Positions 33,342 to 45,009 of a stretch of 64,000 nt of DNA are shown here, in pieces (position 1 is the stretch's first letter; every line of letters starts with the position of its first letter). The notes beneath the pieces are model-generated. The model was not told the DNA's origin. It was given only the letters and a program-made list of their open reading frames with translations, and did no database searches. The position numbers and the translations under genes are program-made. Origin of the DNA: Bidens hawaiensis (Eukaryota; Streptophyta; Magnoliopsida; Asterales; Asteraceae); contig JAIQDT010007354.1 in assembly GCA_021521415.1 (NCBI GenBank), forward strand, positions 1 through 64,000, written 5' to 3'.

Positions 33342-33677
33342 TCAAATGGTTTTGCTATTGCAGATGATACGAGCATGGTTATCGGATAACCAATCCATAC
33401 CAAGTACAATATTAAAACCAGCAAGTGCCATTGGTAAGAGTTGGGTAGCCAGAATATAACCAGCTAAATGAATTCTTCCGTTTTCAAGGGTTTTGGAGAT
33501 CTTAACGATTTCGCCACTAGCAGTCTCGACGCTTAGAGTTTTATTTAACTTTGTTAAAGGTTCGTTTAATAGACTACAAAAACTATAATCTATAAAACTT
33601 AAATTTGCACCCGAATCAAATAAAACTCTAGCATAGGTGTCGTTGACTAAAAACGTACCGGTAATGGTTTCCGGCAT
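33342..33677 (-). pseudogene. Layer 2 aspartic protease
   Basis: A 111-residue frame with the retropepsin motif LFDSGANLSFID and the C-terminal GFNIVLGMDWLSDNHARIIC, the standard Tekay/Del protease signature. It lies between the gag zinc knuckles and RT. A stop at 33342 ends the frame before RT. Confidence 0.88.
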
Positions 33678-34042
33678 GTCAGCGGCCTTCTTTGTGTCGA
33701 GTACAAAAACTCTCGCGTTTCCCTTCTTGTTCTGGCCACTTCAACCCGCACCACCGGTCGCGGGTTTGTTCTTTGGGCATTCGAAACTCAAATGACCCAT
33801 ATCCTTACAATTATAGCATGTCATCTTCTTTTTCCAGCAGTCAGCAGCGGCATGACCCGGTCGTTGGCAAGATTCACACACAGTTGTTGAGGCATGTTGG
33901 CAATGACCTCGGTGACGTTTTCGGAAAATCTTGCAGAACGGTGCATTCGAGTTAAACCCAGATCGACCTTGATTTGCGCCTTTGCCTTTGTAGTTGGCGC
34001 CTCCACGTGTTCTCCCTTGAGCAGCTGTTGTTGCAACCTTCC
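33678..34042 (-). pseudogene. Layer 2 gag C-terminus with two zinc knuckles
   Basis: In the minus-strand frame that joins gag to protease, two CCHC knuckles are readable: CESCQRPGHAAADC (about 33848-33889) and CYNCKDMGHLSFEC (about 33785-33826). Two such knuckles upstream of protease are typical of Tekay gag. The Sirevirus is inserted immediately upstream, at 34043. The rest of gag lies beyond it at 45427-46296. Confidence 0.82.
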
Positions 34043-34455
34043 TGTAGGTTCCCAGCCGGATCTACACGGAAGTATCTCGTACTACGTAGGTGCGGAATCC
34101 CTACGTAAGACGATACGAGTGTTCGATGCGATATACGTTAAACCCAAGCACAAATACACGTTACAATACACAAAGGACACGTTGTATTGCAACTCCTTTA
34201 ACACGTGATATACCAATCACAAGTACACGTTCTGAAAAACTTTTCAAAAACTTGACAATACAAGCCGTAAGCCAAGAATATAAAGCATTCGACAACTTCG
34301 CCTAACATGTTAGGCGAAGTTGTCAATAACTTCGCTTGTTCCACAAGTTCGCTTATATTAGGCGAACTTGTGAGACAACCTATACAAACCAAAACCAAAC
34401 ATACTAACACGATTACAGACACTAGATATTGAACTACTGACATAATGTACCAACA
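34043..34455 (-). repeat. 3' LTR of Sirevirus (family B)
   Basis: On plus it runs TGTAGGTTCCC to GTACCAACA (413 bp). It contains a perfect 34-bp palindrome at 34291-34324, centred on CATG, and a near-perfect one at 34342-34372. A hairpin with a GATTCCGCA loop lies 39 bases from the LTR 3' end. On the minus strand the polypurine tract (34456-34470, reading CCAAGGGGGAGTC) directly precedes it. Confidence 0.93.
34082..34108 (-). other. LTR hairpin with GATTCCGCA loop (family B)
   Basis: On the minus strand TTACGTAGG pairs with CCTACGTAG (eight Watson-Crick pairs plus an outer T-G wobble) around loop GATTCCGCA. The second LTR has the same at 45049-45075. Compared with 18590-18616, the loop is identical while almost all stem bases differ but still pair. 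Confidence 0.78.
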
Positions 34456-34552
34456 GACTCCCCCTTGGCAGTAGACTATGGTACTCCCAAAATCTTGCCT
34501 CTCTATCTTTAATCACGTGTCGTGTACTCCCAAAATCTTGTCTCTCCCGTCT

Positions 34553-37088
34553 TCAAGCATGAACTCCTTCTCTGATACAAACAGAAACGACTCTCTGGTA
34601 TTTCTTGGCTTCTTCTTTCCATGCCGGAATATAGAATATCTTTTTCTCGTTAAGCACCTGCAAGTCAGCTTGAGACAAATTCACCAAGTGCATAGGATCA
34701 TACACTCTCAGCAACTCTTGTTCATCTTCATCCTCCATCACCGCTTCAGCTGTTTCACTATCGACATACCACCATTTCAGATTCTTTAAGACATCCTTGG
34801 GCATTTGTTTCATCGGCACTTCTTTTAAACACCTGATCGGTTTATACTTCATTATCATCCAAGGTTTGCCATCAGCTCTCATACCTTCCCATATCATGAC
34901 CCACGTTTGTCTTATCAACTTCCGGAATCTCATGCTCAACATTTTCCTCCACAATCTCTCCTTCTTCAATCTCACTATCAATTACAATGTCAGCCCCAAT
35001 CTTCTCAATCTCCTCAACTGGTAACACATCGTCGTCACCCACAGTATCATCATCCAACATCTCCTCAGTATCCACTACCACCACATCATCACCCCCTGAT
35101 TCACCTGTTGCACCAGTAGACTCCCCCTGAGATGTGGAAGTCCCAAGAGTTTGTTCCGTTCTTGGCTACTCACCACCTGCACCTTCCGATGCATTGGGAT
35201 CATCGTCTCGATCATTCCTCTTCTTCGTCCTCAACTCATCGCCTTTGCAACTCGTCTCCCCCTGAGATGCCAAGAACTATTTCAAGGCATCAAAAAGTTT
35301 ACCGTGCTCAATCAGGAGGGACGACTGAATCTGATTCTCTACAACAAGGCGCTGAATAGCGTGAGTCTGGATCAGATTTATTCTCGACTGTTCTGCCACG
35401 ACCCTTTCAAGAGCTGCTATTCTGTCCGAGTCAGATAAAGTTGCATCAAAATCAAACCTCATATGAGAAGTGTCTTGAGCATATGGTGAAGGGATTCCCA
35501 AAGTAGTAGGAACATCAGAAACAGGCTGATAAGTAACCGCAGGTGGTATCGTAACAGATAACCCTGCAGTGGCAACCAGTGTCGACTCAACGAATCTTGC
35601 AACAACCTCCGATGGAGTAAGTGTAGGAGGTGGCAAAGAGACAATTTCTGGAGCCGAAAGCTGAAATGTGGTAGGTGGAATGCCAAAAGAAGATGATGTT
35701 GTCAACACGTGGGCACCTGAGGTGATCGGTCCTGTCACAGACAACGATGCTGGGACCATAGTCATACCAGATAGAGCAGGTGGAGAGAAACGAACCACCT
35801 TCGAGCTTTCACCAGCTCCCGATCCTTCACCCGTTCTTGCCCTTTTCGATCGACGAACCAACCGATCTAACTCCTCCTCAAAATCAGATTCACTATCATC
35901 AGTATCTTTCTTTCTTTTTCCATGAATCCTCTCTTGGGCGACCAGTATCTGTCTTGCTTCAGCAACATCATCGGCTGAGGAGTCAGAATCGGTTCTTTCA
36001 TAATTAGCTACAGTCGTGGCTACCATCGACACATCCATACTAGAAACCTGTGCAACTGAGACCTGAACCTCTTCCTCAGGATCAACTTGTTCCATGTCAA
36101 AAAGTCCTTGGCCACCAAATGCAGCTTCAAGGTCTACGTGTTCCTCCGGCGCCACAACAGGAGCAGCAGGTTGTGCTTGCTCTACCACAGGAGGTGGTTG
36201 GGAAACAATAGCCTGTTGCGGTGCCGGATCCCGAAACTCGTCCCCTCGAGGAGCAACATACGCTGGGTTGATCAAATAACCAAATAGTGGAGTATGTCGT
36301 GGACGAAGCTCTGGTTTACTTCGAGCACTCGACGCTCTACATTGTGCAAATATTCTTTTGCTGACACTCTCTACATAATGAATCGGTCGGCGCTGAGGTA
36401 GCGTAGGAGCTACATGATTCAAGATCATTTGTAAAAATCTTGGATACATCAAGAATCTTTCACGAGCCACTGCTCGTCTCTGACGGTCGATCTCATAAAA
36501 CACCATCTGACTGAAGCTGTAACGCTTATTGTAAGTCAGTGCTGTCATTGCCGACTGCATCGTGGCACCCATACCGTCCGTTCCAGCCTTACGACCCGAC
36601 ATGCATACGATCATCACATGCATTAGAAAGCGCCACTGATCCAACAAAAATCCCTTGCGCCTCTGAGTGTCACCCAATGGACCAGAATAGCCCATTCTTA
36701 AAAACGCACCATCTCTGAATGGAGCAACAAAGTCAGTAGGATCATCTCTCGTTTCGTTCCCGAACTGCAAGGCAACCCTTATCTGCTCAGAAGAGAACTG
36801 CACCACTTGATTGTTAACTGTGGCGCGCATGACTGGCGGCTCGACTCTACAAGCGTATTCAACCGTCTGCCAGAAGTCTTCTATGTTCGGCAGAAAAACG
36901 GGCAGAGTTGTAGTAATAGCATGGAAGATACGCGAGCGAATGAGAAAAGTGATGATCTCGCGATAATTCTCCACACCGCTAGCATCCGGGTCCAGTGTTA
37001 TGTACATATTGTGCCCCGGAAAGAACTGACGGTTGTTATCACCACCTTCGTCACCACCAGCACCACCGGCTCCTGCTACAGCTGCCAT
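34553..37088 (-). pseudogene. Extra 3' ORF of Sirevirus (envelope position)
   Basis: The main frame (37088-35277, 603 residues) starts MAAVAGAGGAGG. Residues about 25-270 form a conserved domain with FLPNIEDFWQTVEYA, RMGYSGPLGDTQRRKGF, QWRFLMHVMIVCMSGRKAG and FLMYPRFLQMILN. I recognise this pattern from retroelement proteins of Asteraceae, though I know no function. Residues 300-460 are low-complexity acidic with a basic KRARTG patch. The end is Pro/Ser/Thr-rich, then a helix around RIAALERVVAEQSRINLIQT. Further pieces in other frames (35084-34872, 34981-34553) look like the frameshifted continuation. No signal peptide or membrane segment is obvious, so 'envelope' is positional only. Confidence 0.75.
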
Positions 37089-39193
37089 ATCTGCATAACA
37101 AACGGACTAAGTTAGAAAATCGTCAAAGTAGATCATAACTTCGCCTATTACCATGAGCGAAGTTAAGATAAACATTAGTGTGCAGGCGAAGTTAGACATA
37201 GGGCGAAGTTGAGCACAACTTCGCCTATACAATAACTTCGCCTGACAACAGATTAACTTTTAAATAATATTTAAATCATCAGGCGAAGTTAAGCCTAAGG
37301 CGAAGTTATGGATAACTTCGCCTAACCATAACTTCGCCCCTGATTAATTAAAAATTAAAGCAGCAGGCGAAGTTGAGAACAACTTCGCCTAAACGATAAC
37401 TTCGCCTGAACTGAAACGGCAAAGGTTTAGAAAGCCACTCGATGCTTGTTTGGTGAATTTGGTGATTGTGGACAATAAAAACATGTATTTAACGAGATCT
37501 AGACGATCTAGTTGGTTACGAACATGTTAAAACGAGCTTGAAAAGTGGGTGTGTAAAGTTTGCATGAACGAGGTCTCAAATCGGACCAAAACGACATCTG
37601 ATTAACGACATTGACACAAATTATAAGTCTCTCGACCCTACACACCTTTAACACGGATTAAAACGGAGATTAACAGCAAGAGATGATTCGAGAGGTAACT
37701 TCGCCGAGGGTTTAATATTATAAGTTCGCCGGTACAACTTCGCTGGGTTTTTGAAAATAGTAAAGAGTTTGACTAGAACAACCTTTATATATGTTTGACT
37801 TATACAGGCGAAGTTAGGGTTAACTTCGCTTACCCCTTAACTTCGCCTGTTAAGCAACTTCGCTTAATATGGAAATTTACATATCAGTCCCTTATAGAAT
37901 TGAACATTATACGATCGTCTTCTAAAACATCCTTTAACGATTTATAATGACACGATCAAAGACCAAGTAACCAAGTTTTCAACCATAAAATCAAATATGC
38001 AAGAAAATTTTAGTAAGTAAGAAAACGGGATGAAATTTCAGTCTTGACAGGGACTAGCATGTTTTAGAAAAGATCCGAACAGGAATCATACTAGTTAAGT
38101 GACTGTCACATAGATCCATGTTCAGTGGTATTATGACATAAAGAAACAGGTTGTAAGCAGGTAAACAACTTAGTATGGTTTTCATCACTTCTGTGATACG
38201 GATTAGGTACAATTAAGCTCAAAATTTAAATGGACAACACATCAGAGAAGTGATGTCTCCTATCTATTCTCAAAGCATATTTGGTTTTCCCCAAGTCACC
38301 CCGAGTTGACCTCGACCCGTGGTGTCTTATTAAACTGTAAATACATCTTGATCTTTTAGAGTCTTCTTCCCGTGCTCTTTCTTGCCTCTTGATTGATAAT
38401 TATAACATTTTAAGCTTCAGAAGTCTTAACAAGAATCAATTTTTTTTTAAATAATAAAGATTTACAGAGCTTCAAACAGTAGACTACTGCAAGTCCCGAA
38501 TCTGGATCACTGCAGGTACTAGACACACTATCTTCTCAGAAATCAGAACACTCACGGGCTCGTGTATGACTAAGTAATTGCTTTTCTGCCTATCATTCGG
38601 AAAGATGTATATGGAGACATACACAACTCTTAATGAGTCTTCCCTTTAAATCGAGAAGATTTAGTTAGTATCACTTTAACTTTTACGCACCATAAAAAGC
38701 TACCATAACATACAATGACTGTTCTAGAGTCTTTTAGGCCTAATAACTTCACTAGTTAAGCACACAGAAATAGTTTGTGTATCACTTTCCAAGGTTGGAT
38801 CAATTTTCTTAGAAACATTGTATAGAAACTTCTTACGAAGTTGTAGACTTGAAAAATTATTTCATCTCCCCAAAAAGAAAAATTTTAAATTCTATCGCCC
38901 CGATCAAGTCAAAGTCTTCAGGTAAACGGCTATCCTGAAGATCCAATGGATCAGCTGGACCGACCACATACGAATATGTGCCTTTCTAACTAAGTATGAA
39001 CGACTATTTTTCAGCGAAAGAATAAAAACACATCATAAACCGCCCCGGTCCCTTTCAGTCATCTGGTTAATGGCTATCCTCATAATCTACTGGTAGAAGT
39101 GAGGACCAAACACATTCGAAGATATGTCCTTCAAACTGAAGCAACCGCCATAATTCTAAGCGATAGTGACGTTTTTTTTTACTCAAAATACGG
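37089..39193 (-). other. Sirevirus spacer between pol and extra ORF, with GCGAAGTT repeats
   Basis: No coding frame. Between 37135 and 37870 there are 19 exact copies of GCGAAGTT or AACTTCGC, mostly in the form AGGCGAAGTT/AACTTCGCCT and often paired head-to-head. The part 37900-39190 lacks the motif. As this lies just upstream of the extra ORF start, it could act on its expression (inference). Confidence 0.75.
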
Positions 39194-41884
39194 TTACACG
39201 GGATTGATCATCCCATTAAGCTCAACGAGATTTTGAAAACGAGTTCGGTCAAACGCTTTAGTAAAAAGATCAGCGAAATTATCTAACGAATCAACATTTT
39301 CTAGCACAATTAATTTCTTCTCAGCACAATCCCGTATAAAATGATGACGAATGTCAATGTGTTTAGTTTTGCTATGTTTTACGGGATTGTTAGTTACTGA
39401 GATTGCAGCAGTGTTATCAATGCAAATAGAAGTTTGAGTGAAATTCAGACCGTAATCGCGCAATTGCTGTTGAATCCAAAGGACCTGGGAGCAGCAGTTC
39501 GATGCTGCCATGTACTCTGCTTCGCAGGTGGAAATGGCTACAGAGGTCTGCTTCTTGCACTGCCACGAAACCAATCTTCCTCCCAGAAACTGACATCCAC
39601 CGGTTGTCGACTTCCTGTTCTGATTGCAACCTCCATAGTCAGAATCTGTGTAAGCGACTAAATCCAAGTCTCCTCCTTTCGTGTACCACAGTCCCAGCTT
39701 AGGCTTGCCTTTGAGATACCGCAGTATTCTCTTCACTCCCTTCATGTGAGATTCCTTTGGGCTTGCCTGAAATCAAGCACAAAGACAAACTGCAAACATA
39801 ATATCAGGTCTAGATGCAGTTAAATACATTAAAGATCCTATGATTGCTCGATATTGGGTGGGGTCCACGTCTTCATCACTGTCCGAATCAGCACCCAGTT
39901 TGTGGTTGACACAAACCGGAGTATCAAATGGAGTGCTGTCCTCCATCTTGAAGCGTTTGAGAACGTCTTGGACATATTTAGTTTGATGGATGAACATCCC
40001 ATCTTTCTTCTGATCAACCTGCAATCCTAAAAAGAAATTTAATTCACCCATTGCACTCATTTCAAACCTCTTTTTCATGACTTCTTCAAACTCCTGACAC
40101 ATGACGACTTTTGATGCAGCAAATATGATGTCGTCCACGTAGACTTGAACTAGTAGAAAATCTCGCCCTTTTCTCTTGACAAACAGCGTGCTGTCGATCT
40201 TTCCTCTTTCGAACCCATTCTCAAGTAAGTAATCCGATAAGGTTGCGTACCAGGCACGAGGGGCCTGATGTAGTCCATATAGCGCTTTACTCAGCTTGTA
40301 CACATGATCAGGAAAGTCAGGGTCAGGAAAACCCGGAGGTTGTTCAACGTACACTACCTCATCGACTTTACCATTCAGAAAGGCACTTTTTACATCTAAC
40401 TGGAACACCTTCATCTGATTGTGTGCAGCAAATGCCAAAAATAGTCTGATTGCCTCCAATCTTGCCACAGGAGCAAACACTTCATTGTAGTCGATTTCTT
40501 CTTGCTGATTAAACCCTTTGACTACCAGCCTCGCCTTGTTCCTTATGACTATCCCTTTCTCATCTCTCTTACACTTAAAGACCCACTTTGTGCCAATAGC
40601 ATGCACATTCTTCGGTTTTGCAACCAATTTCCATACTTCCATCTTCTCGAACTGAGCTAACTCTTCTTGCATGGCTTCGACCCACGAGCTATCCTTGAGA
40701 GCCATTTGATAGTTCTTTGGTTCAATCTGGCTGATGAAGCAGGTGTACAAGCATTCATTAATGATCCCCGTTTCCTTAATGCTTGCGTAAACACAGGTGT
40801 GCTCATTCAAGCGTCGTCTTGTTTGTACACCATCGGACAGATCATCTATCACGTTCTCCAAAGGATGATTTTTGTGAACTCCAGTAGTCGGAACCGTACT
40901 GACTTCCAGATTGTCTTCAATTAGAGTCCTGTTCTTCCTCTCAGCCACCCCATTTTGTTGCGGAGTATACGGGGCGCTGTACTGGTGGTCTATCCCTTTC
41001 TGTAAGCAGAAGATTTCCATCTGGTAGTTCTTGAACTCTGTCCCATTATCACTCCTGATGTACTTAACCTTTCTCCCTACAACATTTTCAACCTTGGTAA
41101 TAAAGTTAATTACCAACTGAACCGTCTCATCTTTCGTTTTCAGAAAGTATACCCAAGAGTATCGAGAGTAATCATCGGTTATTACCAAGCAGTATGACGT
41201 TCCACCTAGACTCTTTACATTCACGGGACCGAAAAGATCCATGTGAAGTAGGTCTAGGGTACTGACAATTGAATTAACCTTCTTGGTGTGATGAGGTTTC
41301 TTGTGTTGCTTTCCCTTCTTGCACGATAAGCATTGGTCTTCAAAGTTGAAATTCTTCAAGGGAACACCAAGCACCAGACCATTCTTGACAATGTAGTTCA
41401 TTTTTCGAAGATGTATGTGTCCCATTCTTCGATGCCATACCTCGGACTCAGATTCAGTTGCCTTCGACAGAAGACATGATTCTTCTGTAGTCATCTCAGT
41501 TGACCTCATATCCATGACGTATGTGTTCTTTTCTCTTGGAGCTTTCATCACCACCCATGCCTCGGGTATCTTGAAGCCAGGATACAAAACAATTGCTTCA
41601 TTTTTAGTAAAGTGCACTGTGTACTCTTTGTCACAAATCTGAGACACGCTCAACAAATTATGTTTCAACTCCTCAACAAAATTCACCTTCTCTAACTTCA
41701 TTTTACCATTTGTCACAGTTCCAATACCAGTAATCCTACCACCACTCTCTCCAGCAAAGCTTACCCTACCTCCTTGAACAGGTTTCCATTCGTGTAACAA
41801 ATTCTTGTTACCAGTCATGTACCGGGAACAGCCACTATCCACAACCCAACGGTTGTTTACAGTCCTGTTCAACTGTTCCTGCAC
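39194..41884 (-). pseudogene. pol: Sirevirus pol: protease, integrase (C-terminal deleted), RT, RNase H
   Basis: Protease: WVVDSGCSRYMTG near residue 12. Integrase: HRRMGHIHLRKM, CLSCKKGKQH, HMDLFGPV, RSDNGTEF, QQNGVAERKNRTLIE (all D,D,E blocks). The frame then jumps, still open, to DNLEVSTVPTTGVHKNHPL (around 40917), which in Sireviruses lies far downstream; the integrase C-terminal domain and linker are gone. RT: WVFKCKRDEKG, VFQLDVKSAFLNG, QVYVDDIIFAA (about 40127-40150). A TGA at 39773-39775 (CGA-like) interrupts, then RNase H continues in the same frame: AYTDSDYGGC, CEAEYMAAS and KTKHIDIRHHFIRD. Confidence 0.9.
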
Positions 41885-41899
41885 GATTAAAGCAAATGA

Positions 41900-42846
41900 T
41901 TAAAATCTAGGGACCCAAGACCTACAGGTCTTGGGTCGATTAAATCTGTTAAACGGCATCCCGTACTTTGATTGCCCAAAAGCGGTTTGAGGGTGATTTC
42001 TGTAAGTTCTGAACGGATACCTTCTTGAGAATTGACTATGAGGCCATCCAAACCTTAGAGGATTAACTGAGTTATAATTTTTGGTTTGGTTGTTAACTGG
42101 GAAAAACTTAGATTGATATCTTTGAAATCTTGGTGTAGTCCAATGTTTTAACTTTGATGAGTTATTATTCTTACCATTATAATAATTTCTATTCGTGTTA
42201 TTCTCAGTTTTCGGAGGCCTCATTCCTCTGAATCTCTGATTTAGGGGACAATCTGCAATCAGGTGTCCTATTTGATTGCATCTGAAACAACTCCTGTGTT
42301 CAACCCTCGTCTCAACAGTTGTTTCAGATGTTGAGGTTGCATTACTATTCGTTTGTCTAACATATGGTGGAACAAACGGGTTCAGGGGAGAGTTCTTTTC
42401 AGTTAGCTTATATGCCTCCCCATGTTTTAGTAACACTACCTCTTCTTTTACGTCACTAGATTCGGATGGCTTGTCCGAATTTGATGAGACAAACCTAGGA
42501 ACAGAAATCTTAACATTCGAAACAGACTTGCTCATTTCTACTAACTTCAGGTTCTTTAATCGAAACTTTGGCAGGAACTGTCTGACTAATCTCAACATCA
42601 ACAGATTTCTGATTGCTAGGATCATATGTATAGTTATGGTTATATGGTGGTGGAACTTCAGAATATCCAATTCCCCCTTTTTTAACTGGGGAACGTTGAA
42701 CACTCACGATGTGATCAAGCATTTCTAAACTGTTCAATTTTTCTGTTTAGTTCCACCACTTTTACCTGGTAATCAGCTATCTGTTTATCCCTTTCAGCAA
42801 TTAGTTTGGTTTTCTCTTCTAACACTTCATAACTAAGATCAATTAC
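41900..42846 (-). pseudogene. Sirevirus gag C-terminal region with second zinc knuckle
   Basis: After the gag stop the same frame continues as a helical segment (VLEEKTKLIAERDKQIADYQ) to about 42718. Frameshifted pieces follow: 42737-42510 (ends EQVCFEC) and 42703-41900. The latter holds a CCHC knuckle CFRCNQIGHLIADC (about 42250-42291) and an Asn/Arg-rich tail. A TAA at 41900-41902 lies in frame five codons upstream of the pol frame. A second knuckle downstream of a coiled-coil region is a Sirevirus trait. Confidence 0.78.
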
Positions 42847-44535
42847 TTATATTTTTTCAGCTAGACTGGCTTTAAGACTTTTGATATCTTTTTCACTAGC
42901 TTTTATTTTTACCGAGTAACTGTTTTCTCTAGTTTTAGTGTAATGATGATCTTCTTTTAACGTTCTAAATTGAGCGTCCAAACTAATAAACTGATCAGTT
43001 ACGGTTTTCAATTGTTCAGACAGATTTTCACATTGCATACAGGGGAGTTCAGGACTTACCTCAGAAAGCTGATTGTTCACTTCTGCCATATAAGCTTGAT
43101 CTGCTCCCGTCTCTCTATCGCTTCCTCTCGTTTCGATGTTTACCAAGTTGGCCTGTTCGAACACCTCCTCAACTTGCAGATTCCAGTTGTATCCCCCATT
43201 CTGTCTAGACATCATTGCCCTATTCTCACTACTTCCCCCATTCTGTTGTGTAGGCCTGTTCTGACTACGTTCGATTCTTTCATTTGTGCATTCCTTAGCA
43301 AAGTGACCATTCTGTTGACAGTTATAACATCGAACCTTTGACTTATCAAACCCTGGTCTTTCGCCTACGAACTTTTTACCCGTTTTCTTCATGAACCTTT
43401 TAAATCTTCTTACTATCATTGCCATCTGCCACTGCAGATCCATCTCTTCCAGATCATCAGCATCAATTTGATCATAGTCTTCATCCAAAGTTGCGGGATC
43501 GACTATTTTACCTTTGATGTAATTCTCATAAGATGCAATGAAAGATGCATAGAGAGCAAACTGCTGTTCAGCTGATTTAACACTCATGGGCATCTGAGAG
43601 TAGTTGTTGGTCGGAACATTTGGGGTAAAACTACCAGTTGTGGCTTGAGGTTTTGAAGAATTACTACCTCCAGCTACAAAACATACATCACCATCCATGT
43701 TGAGAGTCACATGACCATCCTGAGTTGAATTTGAGTTTGAGTCTCCCTTTGAGTAATAAGCAGAGGATTCTGACTTTGAACTTGAGCTTGAACAAACTTT
43801 TGCACCGTACATTCCCGGATCCTGAACCTGATCAGTTGGTGTCTCTTTCCGAACCATGTTTAGTTTAAAAGTTCGTAATTTAATGACTGTTGTTTCCAAA
43901 TCAATATCGGCAAACTCTTTATCTTCTCTCATCAAAACCGTGTACATTTCCCATTTCGGTGGAAGAGCATCAAGAAGTTTCTCCGCTATCTCCTCTTCTT
44001 TGTATACAATGGAGTAATTGCTAAGTTCGGTCATCAGGTGATAATATCTTGTGATAATATCATCAAGTGATTCATTTTTTAAATATTTGAACACCGAGAA
44101 TTGGGTTTTTAGTAGCTTAATTTTGGATGCACGTATCCCCACATTACCTTCATATCGGTTTTCTAGAGCTTCCCATAGCTCTCTAGCAGTTTTGTATTTC
44201 TTGAATGTGTGTAGAATTTCTTGTGGAAGAGCCATGGTGATTGCTGCATGAGCTTTACTCTCTGCCTCATACATCTTCTTTTCTTCCTCTTCCATCTTGT
44301 TGTACTTCTTAATCTGATCACGACCCTCAAACAAGGCCGTTGGTGGAATGTATCCATCTTGAATGCACACCCACATCTTAGCATCTTGATATTTAACATA
44401 CTGCTCAAACCGATCTTTCCAAGCCACGAAATCAGTACCCTTTAGCATTTTTGGAGCCTTAGTTGCTGAACCGGCTTCCACTTCCATTTTCACTAGTTCC
44501 GTGATGTTTATCGAAGTCATCGTTGAAAGAAACAC
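42847..44535 (-). pseudogene. gag: Sirevirus gag (UBN2-type)
   Basis: 562 residues from ATG 44535. Residues about 28-230 are the copia UBN2 gag domain: FVAWKDRFEQYV, AKMWVCIQDGYIPP, AAITMALPQEILHTFKKYKT, ARELWEALENRYEGN, and LPPKWEMYTVLMRED. A zinc knuckle CYNCQQNGHFAKEC lies near residue 402. The C-terminus is charged and helical (CENLSEQLKTVTDQF onward), consistent with the coiled coil known in Sirevirus Gag. The TAA at 42847-42849 interrupts a frame that remains open beyond, so this stop is secondary. Gag forms the cytoplasmic particle. Confidence 0.88.
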
Positions 44536-45009
44536 AGCTCAAAACACGAGGAAAGTATAAAATAATTTTTTATTATTTTGAAAAGTGCCCAGTAGGCGAA
44601 GTTATGCTTAACTTCGCTTAATCTTAACTTCGCTGATATACAACTTCGCTTATCCTTAACTTCGCTTGATTCTTAACTTCGCTCCTTGACAACTTCGCTT
44701 AATTCAAGCGAACTTGTGAGACAAGCGAAGTTAATGATAACTTCGCTCAAACTTATATCTTCGCCTAAACCCTACAAACAGTGGCGGCAACTTCGCCTGA
44801 TGAACAAATGGTTTTTGCAGGTCTTAATTTGACGTATTGCGAGGTATTCGAAGGTGTAATGGGTTATATTTGATAGTGGTAGATGAGTAGGACACAAAAA
44901 CTCGGTATTACAACGTAAACTCGTCCCGCGAATAGTCGAACGGAACGATTTCTACACTCGTGTGATAATCCCGAACCACACAATCACGAGCAAAAGCTCT
45001 GATACCAAT
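44536..45009 (-). other. Sirevirus 5' leader with primer site and GCGAAGTT cluster
   Basis: The primer-binding site TGGTATCAGAGC (minus; plus 44996-45007) matches plant tRNA-iMet and sits two bases from the LTR. Nearer to gag, 44590-44810 contains ten exact GCGAAGTT/AACTTCGC copies plus variants. The position, in the untranslated leader of genomic RNA, is where packaging and dimerisation signals usually lie (inference). Confidence 0.8.

Noticed and set aside
34478..36287. Several plus-strand frames opposite the Sirevirus extra ORF
   Set aside because: Antisense shadows of the conserved minus-strand frame; no domains of their own.
37135..37870. CRISPR-like array reading of the GCGAAGTT repeats
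   Set aside because: Repeats are 8-10 nt, in both orientations and irregularly spaced, in a plant retrotransposon; no CRISPR features.
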